Assembly (NCBI RefSeq): GCF_008831285.2 | Contig: NC_045139.1 | Coordinates: forward strand, 12,124,704-12,188,703 | Source: Nymphaea colorata | Taxonomy: Eukaryota; Streptophyta; Magnoliopsida; Nymphaeales; Nymphaeaceae | Reading direction: 5' to 3' | Length of the DNA: 64,000 bases | Shown here: piece by piece, positions 10,998-23,720 of the stretch | How positions within the stretch are numbered: the stretch's first letter is position 1 | How the letters are laid out: every line of letters begins with the position of its first letter | The notes under the pieces: generated by a model | What the model was told of the DNA's origin: nothing | Databases searched by the model: none | The model's input: the letters and a program-made list of their open reading frames with translations, nothing else | Translations under genes and position numbers: made by a program

Positions 10998-13430
10998 TTA
11001 CCGCCAGTGTTGTGCTGCATTCTGTGCTGTCCATACGATCAGTGTTCCCCAAGCTGAAGACTGAAACTCCATTACCAACTTAATTGATCTCAGTGTCGGA
11101 AAGAAAGGACCTTCACTTGCATTTGCAAGGCCGTCAACAACCTCAACAAGAACTCGATTAAGAGTTTCATTTGATTTGCAAGGCTCATTGTGATCTCCAC
11201 TATTAACTATGCAATAGAGGATAAGTAGCAATGAATCCAGGCTACACCACTTCCAGTGAATTAAAACAATTCACTGACTGTGAGCTAGCAGTCCTATTGC
11301 AAGAAGCTTGTTGATACAGTCAAGATACTTGTTTGGTAAAGAATCCAATATGATTCTCGTTTCTGACTCTCCAACTATAGGACTGCCATTCATCATTAAT
11401 ATGTGAACATCTCTAGGAAGAAATGTAACAGTTAATGCCTCCAGAGCTTCACGTGCAGCAAACTGAACTCCTGCTTTAGCCTCCGTTATAGGGGCCAGCA
11501 ATATAATCACATTCCATGTGCAACTCCACCAAAACTCAACTGCTGAAGTAACCAGCCTATCCTCTGAATGAACATACAACTTCAATAGGGAAGTGATAGC
11601 CCTTAGAGATGCGACCGCTTGCAACAGAGAAGTAGCTGAAGAGGTGGGTAATCTCCGTTGACTTGGCCCCTCAAGCTTTCCCAATACCAAACCAACACCT
11701 TCCGGCATATTGCAGGACCACAATACAGCAGATGCTGGTCTTGTAAAGGAAACAAGCTCCTCCAAAATATGTTGGAATGACTCCAAAAAATTATCCAATA
11801 AGGCACCAATCAAATGAAAATTCTTTCCTATCATTATATAACCAATGCATATTTTCATCTCAGTATCCATTTTGGCCATGGCTGGCTGGTGTAAAGAACA
11901 TGTCCTCCTAATCATAAGAGATGAGCAAGTGGCAAACAAGCCTTTTTTTTTTATCTTCAGCATATCCTGATAGATCACAACATTCTACATCTGAGCTTCA
12001 ATAATTGGCAATATGACCTGTCAATGAAGACGACCATATAACATCTTTGAACTCCAATAAATGAAAGGCCCTATTTACTAGGAAGGCAACTATGCAATCT
12101 TCATAATCTTTGTCATCATAATTTCTAGATGTTGCCAATTTACCATGCACGATGGGAGGAGTTCAGATCATCTAGAACTCGCAGAGGAAATAACCTACTA
12201 AGAAGAAGAAGTACATTTGATGGATCACCAAACCTTTGGTCCATCAAAGGCTCAATCAGACCGTTCCAGTCTTGAGCATTAGTAGACTGCTTAGGTGTTG
12301 ATCGAAAAACAAAATCAATGTCCAGTCTTGAACCCGACCGTTAAGGTGGAACATTTGACGTTATAGTTTCTATTGTTTGCACTAAAACCTTTGAGGCATC
12401 TGAACTGTGACTGTGACTAAAATCTCTAAGGCAGTCAAGAAATATAGATACTGCATCAAGTTTGTCTTTTAACATTTCAGTAATGTAACCACAACATCAC
12501 TAGCGGTGGACTGGACTAGCTTATCGTGAGAATAGATGTATTTTAGCAAGGCAAGCAGAACAAAAGTAGGATCCAGCTGCGAGAAACAATTTGGCTGCTG
12601 ATACACAATTTACAAGCTCTTAATCACCAAGGCATTCTAAAAAGTGTTCTCCTATGTCATGACTTGCTTTAAGCTCATAAAGAACATTTACAATATTTCT
12701 TCTTTGGATGTGATTTCGTGAATCATGCCACCCAAAAATTTCTTGAAGACCGTGATTTCCAAATGCAAGAGAGCATCTTCTAAAAATAGTAGTCCTCAAG
12801 ATGTCCTGTGATCCTTCTACAACATCTCCATCAATACCCCTAATTTGAGTATCAGTGGACCATTTTCAGACACTACAAGTTCAATTGCTCCATTGTCCAA
12901 ACGGCCCAAGACTAAAGCGTCTCTGCCGTTCAGATTGCTCCACGCTGCTGTATGATCAGACCACACCTCTTCCTCCTTGGCGACAGGCGTGGACCCTGAA
13001 GCAGCAACCTTCGACATGTCCTCACTGCTGACCGTCTGCTATTTCTGGTCAGTGTCCACCATCTTGTTATTGGTACGGATTGCAAGAGCAATCGTCGACT
13101 CCCTCTCCCCATGCTACTTGTTCTCCATCCTTGTAGGATGACTTTAGAATGTTCTCGGCTCTGATCATCCTACCATCTATGTTGTTAAGCAACTGCTCCT
13201 GCAGGTCTTTGAAAACCTTTTGCTGGGCTATTATCATTCCCAATTTCTTATCCATAGATTCCCAGGACTGCTCGATCTTCCCAACCTTCCCTTCCATCGC
13301 TTTCATGAACTTGTCCATCATTTGGTGCTCTTCCTCCAATTGCTTGCAGAAGGATTCAAGAGCTACAGGATTCTCATCCTCACAAGCAGACAACGTGAAG
13401 AGGTGGTTTCGTTTGGTGAAGAAGACGACT
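10998..13430 (-). pseudogene. Decayed host-gene-like copy, helical-repeat protein of unknown family
   Basis: Seen: reading leftward from the right repeat, the first frame (about 13430-13067) is a charged helical segment with heptad-like LEEEHQMMDKFMKAMEG and QQKVFKDLQEQL. It is followed by a hydrophilic stretch (12817-13017), a region needing several frameshifts (12000-12800), then 11978-11271 (235 residues, Leu/Ala-rich helices, for example EAKAGVQFAAREALEAL) and 11231-10998. Composition and periodicity suggest a coiled-coil N-terminus followed by ARM-like repeats. Many stops and frameshifts are needed, so it is a pseudogene, or a gene whose introns I cannot place. I do not recognise the parent. 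Similarity to retroelement proteins was not seen. Confidence 0.5.
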
Positions 13431-13435
13431 GGCTT

Positions 13436-13599
13436 TGTTAGCCACCACCCGCTAACTTCTCCATTGCTACAAGAAAACACTCACTCACTCGCACTGCCCT
13501 AACCCAGTTAGAGCAACCCTCAACAAAGAAAAATCCCTATTTCATCGATAATCCTAATGACCCCCACAATTCCCTTATTTATAGTGATCTTTTGTGTCA
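13436..13599 (-). repeat. Right ~164-bp direct repeat, LTR-like
   Basis: Minus-strand start TGACACAAAAGATCAC, TATA-like ACTATAAATAAGG, end GCGGGTGGTGGCTAACA. It is the partner of 10821-10983. Both copies contain the small stem GTTAGC...GCTAAC. Placed directly upstream of the coiled-coil frame, it would act as promoter and leader for the minus-strand gene-like segment. Confidence 0.6.
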
Positions 13600-15152
13600 G
13601 TCCAGTTGGCCCGACACAGACCCGATTCCTAATCCAAACCCTAGACTGTAATACATGTCCTAGTCAGATGTCGAGCCTAGCTCGCACCTACATCAGACCA
13701 AAGGAGAAGCATCACCAGTAAAATCATTTTACACTACTTCATTAAGGTCCACAAACACCATAATTGGTTATTCAGATCTGAGTTGCTCCAGCCAGCAAGC
13801 ACAGCCTACGTGGAAAGCAAGTCACATAGGTGGGACCCTCACTTTCCCTTCATGGCAGCCTAACATTAGCCGACACACATGGCCAGCCAGCTTAGCGTTA
13901 TGCCATAGGCCACTCAAATGGCTTTGGTGGTGCCTCGGCTAGCCTGGCTCTTAAACCATCCCAGTCTCAATCAGCACACTCCCATTGTGCACATGGTAGG
14001 ACCATGCATGGAGTCCCTTTTCTCGGATTTAATCCCCAAATTCAGTGCCCTTCCTTCGGCCACTAACTACCCCAGACGGACGTCTCTTGGCTGATTTCTT
14101 CACCTGGCCGTGTACGAACGTGAGTTTCCCAGGCCTGAACCTTTAAAAAATAAGAGTTGTTTACAAATCGTGCAACCCCTACACTGTCCCTCTTGTAGAT
14201 CTGGCCGTGGCTGGTTGAGTCCCTATTCAGCCCCAGCCTACACCTCAATCTAGACAAAGTACGCCATCCATATGTGTTAGGGCAGACATTTCCACTGGTA
14301 TAGTGTCTTGTCTGGTCTTCAGCTTGATCCTTCTGTCTGATGGTGCAATCTGGCCTTGCTCAGGGTTCAGTTGCTCCTGATGCAGAGTGGCCTAACGTAG
14401 CTTATATCTGTCCAAATGCGATAGCTTCTAGATGGCTTGGATGATATATCGGCCAAGGAATGTCCAGAAATGTACAAGCATGCTGGTTGGAGGAAGCTAG
14501 GAGCTAGATCAGAAAGACACTTCACTAGTAATGAGCTAACATGTTCTTCAGTCTTCAATAAGGAAGGATGAATGCTCCAAAGTTGGTCTATGCCTTGCTT
14601 TCTCCTACTCCTCTGATCCATTAATGCCATTAGTCACAACAATTTATGTTCCTTTAATGTATTTATTTAAGACATTACTCCCACAATTAATGAAGCTTCT
14701 TATCAAATTTGAAGTTGGTTTTAGTCCCTCAACCCTCATGAAACCCTTTAATCCCATCACAAAATCAACCGTGGCTTGTTTCCTAGTGATCTATATCTTG
14801 CGCCTTGGCCATCTTGGGAAGCCCAAGCGCTCCAGCTAAGTTTGTGGAGGCTACATCAGCCCAACTCCAGCAAGACATTTGACTAAGACACCAACCATCC
14901 TCCACTCGAGGCTGCTGAGGGAGAGGATGGCTAGCTGGAGATGACCAACAAAGCTAGACATGGTAGCTGATAGAAGGCAGCGGCCTATTGGTTGAAGTGG
15001 CATGTCATTCCAAGCTGGCAACAAAGGTTGTGGTTAGGTCGGAGTGCAGGTAACCAAGGGCATGGTTGACATTGCTATGCGGGCTTGGATGCAGCCATAC
15101 TTGCTGGGTAAAAGACTGTCAAGCACTATAGTAAGCGCTAAGCCATGCAAGG
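13600..15152. other. Intergenic, unclassified
   Basis: Mixed-composition DNA with only short, unsupported open frames (for example minus 14630-14367 and plus 14624-14839). I see no conserved motif, inverted repeat or RNA gene. Confidence 0.4.
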
Positions 15153-15365
15153 TGTTGAAATTAGAAAGTTTATTTTTAAGTTTGGTAGTTTTCTGATTAT
15201 TTAAAAGTTAGAGTCTTCCTTTGTCTTTTTACAACTTTATGTGTCTCTCAAGTGTAAAGACTCCAGTCGATCCCTAATCTCTCTTTAAGTAAAGAATAGG
15301 GCACGATAATGGAAAGGATTCTCCTTTTCGTCTCTCTCTCTCGTTTCTTCCTCCATCGTTCAACA
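15153..15365 (+). repeat. Copia-2 5' LTR
   Basis: 213 bp starting TGTTGAAATTAGAAAG and ending CGTTCAACA, directly followed by the primer-binding site TGGTATCAAAGCC (15366-15378). No second copy is found in the window, so the limits rest on TG/CA ends and the primer site. Confidence 0.75.
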
Positions 15366-16150
15366 TGGTATCAAAGCCAATTGACATCTGTTTGGCTAGC
15401 GTAGTGGTGTTCTTCTCTTCTCTTCTCTACTCTCACGTTTGATCAGCCTTGATCTAAGCTCTTTGGGTAGACACGTCTGATCAGCCTTGTCTCTCATATC
15501 TCAACTTAGGGTTTCTCAAAACCCTAGGCACTCTTGAAGACAAGTGGTGGAGCAGCACAGTTGAAGACATATTGTGGTGTTGATAAGTTTGAAGGTATGT
15601 CGTCTGGTGGAGCAGCATAGTTGGAGTCTTGATGGGCAAGCAAGTTTGAGTTTTCTATTTTTGAGATTTCTATTACTGTCAAAGTATGTTGTCTGGTGGA
15701 GCAGCATAGTTGGAGTTGTAATGGGCAGTTAACTGTTCGTTCTGCTCAAGCCTCTTTGAAGAAGTATATAAAACAACACGTTTGCTATTTTGTCTGCTCA
15801 AGTTTGCGTGAAGGAAGTCTTGGTTATTTTCTGTGACATTCTATGACTGAAAAATAGTTAGCTGTTCGTTCTGCTCAAACATGTTTGAAGAAGTATATAA
15901 AACCGCACGTTTGCTATTTTGTCTGCTCGGTCTGCGTGAAGGAGGCCTTGGTTATTTCCTATGGGATGTTGCTGTGCATTGGTGAGATACGAAACAGGAG
16001 ACTGCATGTGATATAGCTGATTCTTGCTTTGCTTATCAGCCCCTTTGCATGACTGATTAATTGCAAATAGGACTGTCTTTTCTGTGTTCTACCTGCTGCA
16101 CAATTTTTATCATGGTATTCTTGGTCTTAATCCTTGCTGTGGTTCATTAT

Positions 16151-17830
16151 GGCTGAGAACCACAAACCAGAGGGTGGCAGTGATCATAAAGGAGCTGAAA
16201 ATCCCTTCTCTTACGGATCTACTATCAAGTTAGATGGACACAACTATAAATTGTAGTCTATGTCCTTTATGTTGTTAGTTAAAAGATATCGAAAGAACCA
16301 CATAATTGAAGAAGATGAACCTATTGACAAGTCAGGGAAGTACATGACCTGGGAAGAGGACAACAACATGGTTATGGATTGAATTATGAATAACGTCCAA
16401 CCACAAATTGCTTCTACTATTATTTACTATACTACTGCTAAGGAAATGTGGGAATTCCTTAGGCAGGACATATTCGCAAGACAAAATTGTAAGTAAAATC
16501 CTTCAAGTTGAAGAGGAGGTGCACAATCTTTGACAGGGAAATCAAGATCTATCACAATACATTGCATCTGTTAAAGCGACCTATGAGAGATTGAAATTCT
16601 TGCACGCTCCATACAAATCTTGTTATAAGTCACACTTTGAACCTACCATGGTTGCAAAGTTTCTCGCTAGTCTGTCCCTTGAGTATGCTGTTGCCAAGGA
16701 TCAGATGCTCACTGGGAGTGAAATTCCTGATCTCTCTGATGCATACAACGGACTTTAGTCATTTGTTGATCGAGCCTTCTCAGTGGGTAAATCTACATGT
16801 GGTTCAAGTATGTCTTGGATTATTGACTTAGGAGCATCGAGAGATTTCTATAGTATACCTGGATTTTTCACTACTTTACATAGATTTTCTCAGCCACGTC
16901 ATGTCAAAATTGTAGATGGCAAAATGTCACCCATATTGGGTTATGAAGATGTGAAACTTTTTCAGTCCATGACCATTCCACATGTTTTATATGCTTTTGA
17001 ATTTTCTTCTCATTTACTCTCTATCAAACAACTGACTATTGATTTACACTCACATTATTTTTGACCCTGGTTCATACTCATTTTAGGGCTTACCAACTCG
17101 GATGACGATTGGTGGCGGCTATGACAAAGGGCACGTCTACATCCTGACGACTCCTATGGGTCTTGCTGCTACCTCCTCTACATCAGACTCTACATTCTTA
17201 CAGTGGCATCTCAGGCTCAGTTATCCTTCAGGGCCCAAGCTCCATTCTATCCTACCTAATCTCTCAGTCCCAGAGTCTTTGTAGTGTGAAGCTTGTCAAC
17301 TTAGCAAGCACACTCGTAGTAGTTTTTTTTTGAATTTCAGTCCGTCGAGTCAAGGGTTGTTTGATCTTCTTCATGTTGATGTGTGGGGGCCTAGCAGGGT
17401 TGCTAGCCGATCTAAGTTTAGGTATTTTCTAATCATTATTGATGATTTTTCTCGAGTTAGTTGGGTATTCCTTTTGAAAGAAAGGTTTGAAGTAGTTTGT
17501 ATTCTCAAAATCTGATTATTGAAATAAAAACTCAGTTTGGTTCTATAGTTAAGTGTATTCGCATTGATAATGTTCTCGAGTTCAAATCATCTATCTTAAT
17601 GACCTTTTATACTGAAAATGGTATATCTCCTCAATTTACATGGCCTCATACCTCACAATAGAATAGAGTTGACAAACGAAAACATAGGCAACTTCTAACT
17701 ATTGCTCGTACCGTAATGCTTCATAGTCACATACCTGCATACTTGTGGGGTGATGTGATACTCATGGCTTGTTACCTGACGAATCATTCACCATCATCCT
17801 CCATTGAGAACAAAGTACCAATTAAACTTG
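16151..17830 (+). pseudogene. Copia-2 Gag, protease and integrase N-terminal part
   Basis: Gag starts with MAENHKPEGGSDHKG at 16151 and contains GSTIKLDGHNYKL, the substrate-like N-terminal motif of UBN2-type copia Gag, with an in-frame stop soon after. The protease loop near 16816 reads DLGAS instead of DSGAS. LQWHLRLSYPSG near 17200 is the GAG-pre-integrase region, and HVDVWGP...FRYFLIIIDDFSR (17370-17450) is the integrase catalytic-core start. HIPAYLWGDVILMACYLTN (17724-17782) is the later integrase segment. Stops and frameshifts throughout exclude function. Confidence 0.85.
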
Positions 17831-17988
17831 TGTTAAAGTTTTCTAGAGTCTTTTTGAAATATTATATAGTGGAAATGGGTCTACTTATTATTTTCTTATT
17901 TTTAGTGGACTGAAATTGTAAGTATATGTTGTCGACACCCTAATCTCTTTTAATATGAGATTAGGGTTACATGATCAAATAAGAAAAC

Positions 17989-18031
<43 letters not shown>

Positions 18032-18058
18032 GCCTCCTCCTCTCTTCAATTTGCAACA
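17831..18058 (+). repeat. Copia-3 5' LTR
   Basis: 228 bp, TG...CA, with a (CT)n tract at 17992-18020 and the primer-binding site TGGTATCAGAGC at 18059-18070. Confidence 0.95.
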
Positions 18059-18883
18059 TGGTATCAGAGCTCTAGATCTAGGACCTTGTTGTCCAGGGTT
18101 TCACGTTCCTTCCCTCATCTCTCATCTCTTCCTCCAAGTTAGGGTTCACATCTACAATCTCTACTGATTACAAGAGAAGCAAGTAAACTATTTGGTGGAA
18201 AGGGGCTAATCACGTTTAACATGTAGAAACGTGATTAGCACCCTTGTGTTGTTGTTGGAGTCATTAATGTCGTTGTTTAGATCTAAACATTGAAGAAGTT
18301 CAGCCATATAAAGTTGTTGAATGGTGGATCAGATCAGAATGTATCAAATTTGACTTATCTGCTGCCGTGGAAGAAGGTCAGACCATGGATCAGATCAGAA
18401 TGTATCAGATCTGACGTATTTACTGTCGTGGAAGAAGGTCATACCAGAAAACATCTGATCGGCTAGGACATTTAAATCTACTTGGTCGTGTGGTACCTAT
18501 GGATCCTAATAGGCAAAGGTTTATCGTATTGGCATGTTTGAAATCGTATGGAGTTACAACATAGTTGAAGTCGAGAGGAGTTGACAGGTTGTGTTGAGAT
18601 TTATAGTTAGACATGTGTATGTTTGCTGCCATTTATATATGAGATTGTTGCTAGCTGCCGTGTGTATGTTTGCTGCAATCTATATCTGAAATTGTTGTTT
18701 GCTGCCATCGTCTAAAAAAAAAATTGTTGCCTGTTGCATGCATCTGAAAATAGCTTGCTATTTTTTCTTGTTGTGTTCAACCTGTTGCACGTCCTTTGGT
18801 GGTGGTCTTCGTGTTCTTTTACATTGGTTTTCTACTATGATTGACGGTAGTAGGTCAAAAGAGGTCTAATGAATACAAGATGG

Positions 18884-21060
18884 TTGGGAACTGCTTCTCT
18901 TATGGAACCACAATAAAACTTGATGGTTCAAATTATGAAATCTGGTCTAGGGTTTTTATGATTTCTGTGGCTGGTCATAGAAAGAAATATATTATTGAAG
19001 AAGATGAACTCCTTTAGGAAAAAGGGAAATATGCCGTGTGGGATGAAGATAATAACATTGTAATGACATGGATTATGAACAGTGTAGAGTTCCGTATAGC
19101 TCTAACAATGGCATACTACACCACAACTAAAGATATGTGGTCTTTCCTAAAGAAGACGTTTTCTCATGCTACTAATGTTAATAAATATTTACAATTGAAA
19201 GAGGAGCTTTTTTAACATATGGCAAGGAGATCAAGATTTGTCACAATATTTTGCTACATTGACTACTGCATATGAACCGTTAAAAGCTCTTCGCCTACCT
19301 TGCAAGCACTGTTATGGTATGGTAGCAAAGTTTGTTTTTGGGTTATTTTCAGAGTATTCTATGGTGAAGTCTCAAATCCTCACAGGCAGTGACCTTCAAG
19401 ACTTAGCAGATACTTATAATAGATTGAGCCGTCTTACAGTCACTTTTACTGAGCCTATGCATGACACCCCATTTTCTGCACTTCTGATGTCAGGAAGACG
19501 TAGCCATCGTTCTTTTGTTGGATCTAGGGGATGTGGTGCAGGACACGACAAATTTTAATGCTCTTATTATGGTAAATTAGGACATTTGGAGGATCGATGT
19601 TGGGACAAACATCCCCATCTCCGTTTTGCTGGTCCACCAGGACGTGGTGGACGGAAGACAAGTGCAGGAAAGGGTCATCTTCATCTACTGCAACTTCTTA
19701 ATAGGATACAACTTCTATGGTTGAGTCTCCTACATGTTCTCATGTACCACCATCGTATTCTCTCAACTTAAGCAAGGAAGAATATGATCTGGTTCTAGCT
19801 GAGAGGTCTACCCTTGCCTCGACCAGCATAGCTGCAGTAGACTCGGCTTTCTTTGGTGCCCCTACCAATGACCCAGGTATGATATGAATGATTGACTCAG
19901 GAGCATCCAAGCATTGTATTAATAAGCCACAACACAACATGTCAGGTTGGCTGATGGCAAGTTGTCCCCTATTCTGGGCAGCGGTGATATCTCCCTCACA
20001 CCTTTTGGCACCATTACACATGTGCTATATGCTCCTCAATTTCCTGTTAACCTGTTATCTATTAAGCAATTGGCTAGAGATTTACAGTGCAGAGTCAGTT
20101 TTTATAAGAGTTCATGTTCTTTTCAGGACTTACAAACTGAGAAGATGATTGGTGGTGGCCATGAACGTGAGAGACTCTATTTCATTTCTGTCCCTGTAGA
20201 TGTTGCTGCATCCTCTTTCATGTCGAAGCCTTCTCCTTTGCAGTGGCATCTCAGACTAGGTCATCCCTCTATGTCCAAGCTTCCTTGCATTTTTCTAGAT
20301 ATTCCTGCATCAGAGTCTTTCTTATGTGATGCATGATAGTTTGACAAGCATACATGTAGTAGTTTCTTTTCGAGTCAGAGTCCATCAAGTCAAAGTCCTT
20401 TTGATCTTCTTCATGTTGAATTGTTGATGTTTGGGATCCAAGTCGAGGTTCCTTTTGTTCATGTTTTTGATATTACATTATTTTGGTTGATGATGTTACT
20501 AGAGTCAGTTGGGTATTTTTGTTACAGGGCAGGTCTGAAGTCTTTTGTATTCTTCATAAATTTGTCAATGAAACAAAAACTTAGTTTGGTGTTATTGTCA
20601 AAAATCTTCGCACTGATAATGCTCTTGAATTTAGTTCTACTTCAATTTTATGCCAATCATGGGATTCGACCACAATATACATGTCCCCATACATCCCAAC
20701 AAAATGGTTTTGCTGAACACAAACATCGACAACTTCTAAATGTGGCCCCCACCCTCATGTTACATACTCATATGCCTACCTACTTTTGGGGTGATGCTAT
20801 TCTTATTGCATGATATTTCACCAATAGATTGCCCTCGTCTACCATCCAAGAACGCATTCCCATTCAAATACTATTTCAAGATCAACCATTATTTCATATA
20901 CCTTCCAAAGTTTTTTGGATGCACTTGCTTTGTACACATCTTGGGCCCAAACAAAAACAAACTTGTAGCCCAAGCCGTCAAATGTGGTTCATCGGCTATT
21001 CTGCCATTCAAAAAGGATATCGATGTTTTGATCCCAGAACATGAAAGAGATTGCTAGTGT
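18884..21060 (+). pseudogene. Copia-3 Gag, protease and integrase remnants
   Basis: Gag begins near 18879 (MVGNCFSYGTTIKLDGSNYE) and has a stop near 19015 and frameshifts after 19200. The protease motif MIDSGASKHC lies at 19888-19917. LQWHLRLGHPSMSKL (20240-20284) is the GAG-pre-integrase motif with its conserved H-L-G-H. Integrase pieces follow in shifting frames, including a TSQQNGFAEHKHRQLLN stretch near 20690-20740 and KVFGCTCFVHILGPNKNKL across a frame change near 20905-20965. Gag, protease and integrase are recognisable but not translatable in one frame. Confidence 0.85.
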
Positions 21061-21555
21061 TTATGTGACATTCTTTGAGTCTCGTCCTTATTTTTTCACT
21101 CTAAATACCACTATGTCTGGGCTCCCCGTGTCTGTTCCTCTTCCTATTCTCCCAGTATCATTTGAGTCTATCCCTTCCTCTCAACCACTGTCATGTGATC
21201 GTCCTCTTGATCCTCCAATAGTCTATACTCAAGATCAAGGTTCCTTTCCAAACCGCCCACCAGAGTCTTTTAATGACATAAGTTTCAATGATAAGACAGA
21301 CTCGGGAAGAAATGATGACTATTCTGCAGATGATGTACCTATTTCCATTCGCAAGGGCCAACGACAATGCACAAGGCATCTGATCTCTAACTCAATTTCT
21401 ATGGACCATTTGAGTACAAGTTTGGTGCAGTTTGATCGAGTTATGGCTAGTCACACTATTCCTACTTCTCTCCACTAAGCCTTATTAGATTCACGATGGA
21501 AGCACACCATGCAAAGGAAATGGATGCACTTCTTTCTAGGGAGACTTGAGACCTG

Positions 21556-23512
21556 GTGGACCCACCGATGAATTGTGATGTTGTCGGCTCTAAATGGGTA
21601 TTCACCATCAAATATTATTCTGATGGTTCCGTAGAGTGCTTTAAAGCTCATCTTGTTGCAAAAGACTACACACAGACTTATGGGGTGAACTTCTTCGGAA
21701 CGTTTTTACCTGTGGCACAGTTGGATACTATTCGCCTAATTATATCTCTCGCAATTTTAGCAGAATTGGCTTCTTTTTCAGCTTGATGTAAAAAATGCAT
21801 TTCTATATTGTGATCTCTCTGAAACAGTCTATATGTAACAACCACCTTGTTTCAAACGACATGGGGAATGTTCCAAGGTATGCAAACTTGAAAAGGCTAA
21901 CTATGAGCTTAAACAAAGTCCCCGTGCATGATTCCATAAGCCAAATGTGGTTGTCTCTAAATGTGGATTTCAAATATCTCAGCTTGTTCACTAGTTCTTT
22001 ATCAAGTGAGAGACTTTTGGTATAGTGATATTGATTGTATATGTTGATGATATTGTCCTCACTGGTGAAAATACTCAAGAGATAGCTCAAATAAAGGAGT
22101 TTCTACAGAAACACTTTGTCACAAAAGATGTTGGTCAACTTCATTATTTCCTTGGTATTGAAGTAACTCGTAGTAATAAAGAGATTGTGATATATCAAAG
22201 GAAATATGTTCTTGGTCTTTTGCAGGAAACATAGTTATTGAGAGCCAAACCTACTACACTTCCTATGAATCCTCGAATTCATATTCATGATGATGAATCA
22301 GAGGCTTTTGACTCTCGTTCTTACAGATCTTTGATAGGGAAACTTTTATACTTGACCATCACTCGACCTGATATTAGCTTTGCTGTGAATAAGCTAAGTC
22401 AATTAATGAAAAACCTCGAAAAATTCATTGGGAGCCTGCTTTAATGGTGGTAAAATCTTGAAATCAACCCCAAGAAAGGGGTTATAGTTAAAAAATAGAG
22501 AATGTACGGACATAGAAACATATAGTGATAATTGATTATGCAGAGTCAGTAAATGATAGGAGATCTACTATAGGTTTTTGTGTCTTTATTGGTGGGAAGC
22601 TTATTTCTTAGAGAAGCAAGAAACAAAATGTGGTCATCTAATGTTGAGCCTGAATACAGAGAGATGACTCAAACTGCAGTTAAAATGTGATAGGTCAAAT
22701 AAATGCTTCTACAATTGGGAATTTCAGTGAGTCTTCCTAATTGTGATAACAGAGCAGCAACCTACATTGCAAATAACCCTGTCTTTTATGAGAAGATGAA
22801 ACACATTAAGTGGATTGCCATTATGGTCGAGATTTGGTACAAAAAGGTGCCATTAGCACGATTCATGTTTACTCTGAAGATCAAGAAGTTGATATCAGCT
22901 TTGCTGTGAATAAGCTAAGTCAATTAATGAAAAAACCTTGAAAAATTCATTGGGAGGCTGCTTTAATAGTGGTAAAATCTTGAAATCAGCCCTGAGAAAG
23001 GGATTATAGTTCAAAAAGGGAGAATGTATAGACATAGAAGCATATAGTGATGTTGATTATGGAGAGTCAGTAAATGACAGGAGATCTACTATAGGTTTTT
23101 TTGTCTTTATTGGTGGGAAGATTATTTCTTGGAGAAGCAAGAAACATAATGTGGTTGCTAGATTTAGTGTTGAGTCTGAATACAAGGAGATGACTCAAAC
23201 TGCAGTTGAAATGTGATGGGTCAAATCAGTGCTTCTAGAATTGGGAATTTCAGTGAGCCTTCCTATGAAGATATATTGTGATAACAGAGCAGCAACCTAC
23301 ATTGCAAATAACCCTGTCTTTCATAAGAGGACAAAACACATTGAAGTGGATTGCCATTATGTTCGAGATTTGGTACAAGAAGGTATCATTAGCATGATTC
23401 ATGTTTACTCTGAAGATCAAGCAGTTGATATGTTTACTAAAGCTCTTTCCATCACAGATTTCTTGAGAGGATGTAACAAGCTAAGCATGATTGATATCTA
23501 TGCTCCATCTTG
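21556..23512 (+). pseudogene. Copia-3 reverse transcriptase and duplicated RNase H
   Basis: RT starts around 21556 (VGSKWVFTIKYYSDGSVECF) and continues in another frame with LIVYVDDIVLTG (about 22030-22065), keeping an intact YVDD box. GQLHYFLGIEV and YRSLIGKLLYLTITRPDIS follow. The RNase H part appears twice: 22370-22890 and 22891-23411. The second copy ends with DNRAATYIANNP, TKHIEVDCHYVRD and DMFTKALS, the normal C-terminal motifs. Stops and frameshifts leave it inactive, but the end of the reading frame (23229-23513) is open. Confidence 0.9.
22370..23411 (+). repeat. 521-bp tandem duplication in Copia-3
   Basis: GATATTAGCTTTGCTGTGAA at 22370 recurs as GATATCAGCTTTGCTGTGAA at 22891, and the similarity continues through TGGTGGGAAG and AACCTACATTGCAAATAACC to the end of each copy. 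The junction shares GATAT with both outer borders. Confidence 0.93.
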
Positions 23513-23520
23513 AGGGGGAG

Positions 23521-23720
23521 TGTTAAAGTTTTCTAGAGCCTTTCTGAAATATTAGAAAGTGGAAATGGGTCTACTTATTATTATTTTTTATTTTTGGTAG
23601 ACTGAAATTGTAAATATATATTGTTGACACCCTAATCTCTTTTAATATAAGATTAGGGTTACATGATCAAAAAAAGTTTTTTTTTTCTCTCTCGCCTCTT
23701 CCTCTCTTCAATTTCCAACA
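23521..23720 (+). repeat. Copia-3 3' LTR
   Basis: 200 bp, starting TGTTAAAGTTTTCTAGAG and ending TTCCAACA. It is preceded by the purine-rich TTGAGGGGGAG (23511-23521), a typical polypurine tract, and followed by the ACTTG duplication. Confidence 0.95.

Larger units (their letters stand above)
17831..23720 (+). mobile_element. Copia-3: Ty1/copia retrotransposon nested in Copia-2
   Basis: Seen: LTRs at 17831-18058 and 23521-23720 both start TGTTAAAGTTTTCTAGAG and end CAACA. The flanks are ACTTG on both sides (17826-17830 and 23721-23725), a perfect 5-bp target duplication, and the interrupted gene is Copia-2 integrase. TGGTATCAGAGC follows the left LTR. Domains run Gag, protease, integrase, RT and RNase H, all with stops. 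The LTRs differ mainly in a CT-repeat length (228 versus 200 bp) plus scattered changes. A 521-bp tandem duplication sits in the RNase H region. Confidence 0.96.

Noticed and set aside
13149-13502. 117-residue plus-strand frame opposite the coiled-coil segment
   Set aside because: The minus-strand reading has coherent heptad composition and follows a TATA-bearing repeat; the plus frame is its shadow.
10816-13604. Target-site duplication around the 164-bp repeats
   Set aside because: Flanks CATGT (left) and GTCCA (right) do not match, so I do not call the segment a confirmed LTR element.
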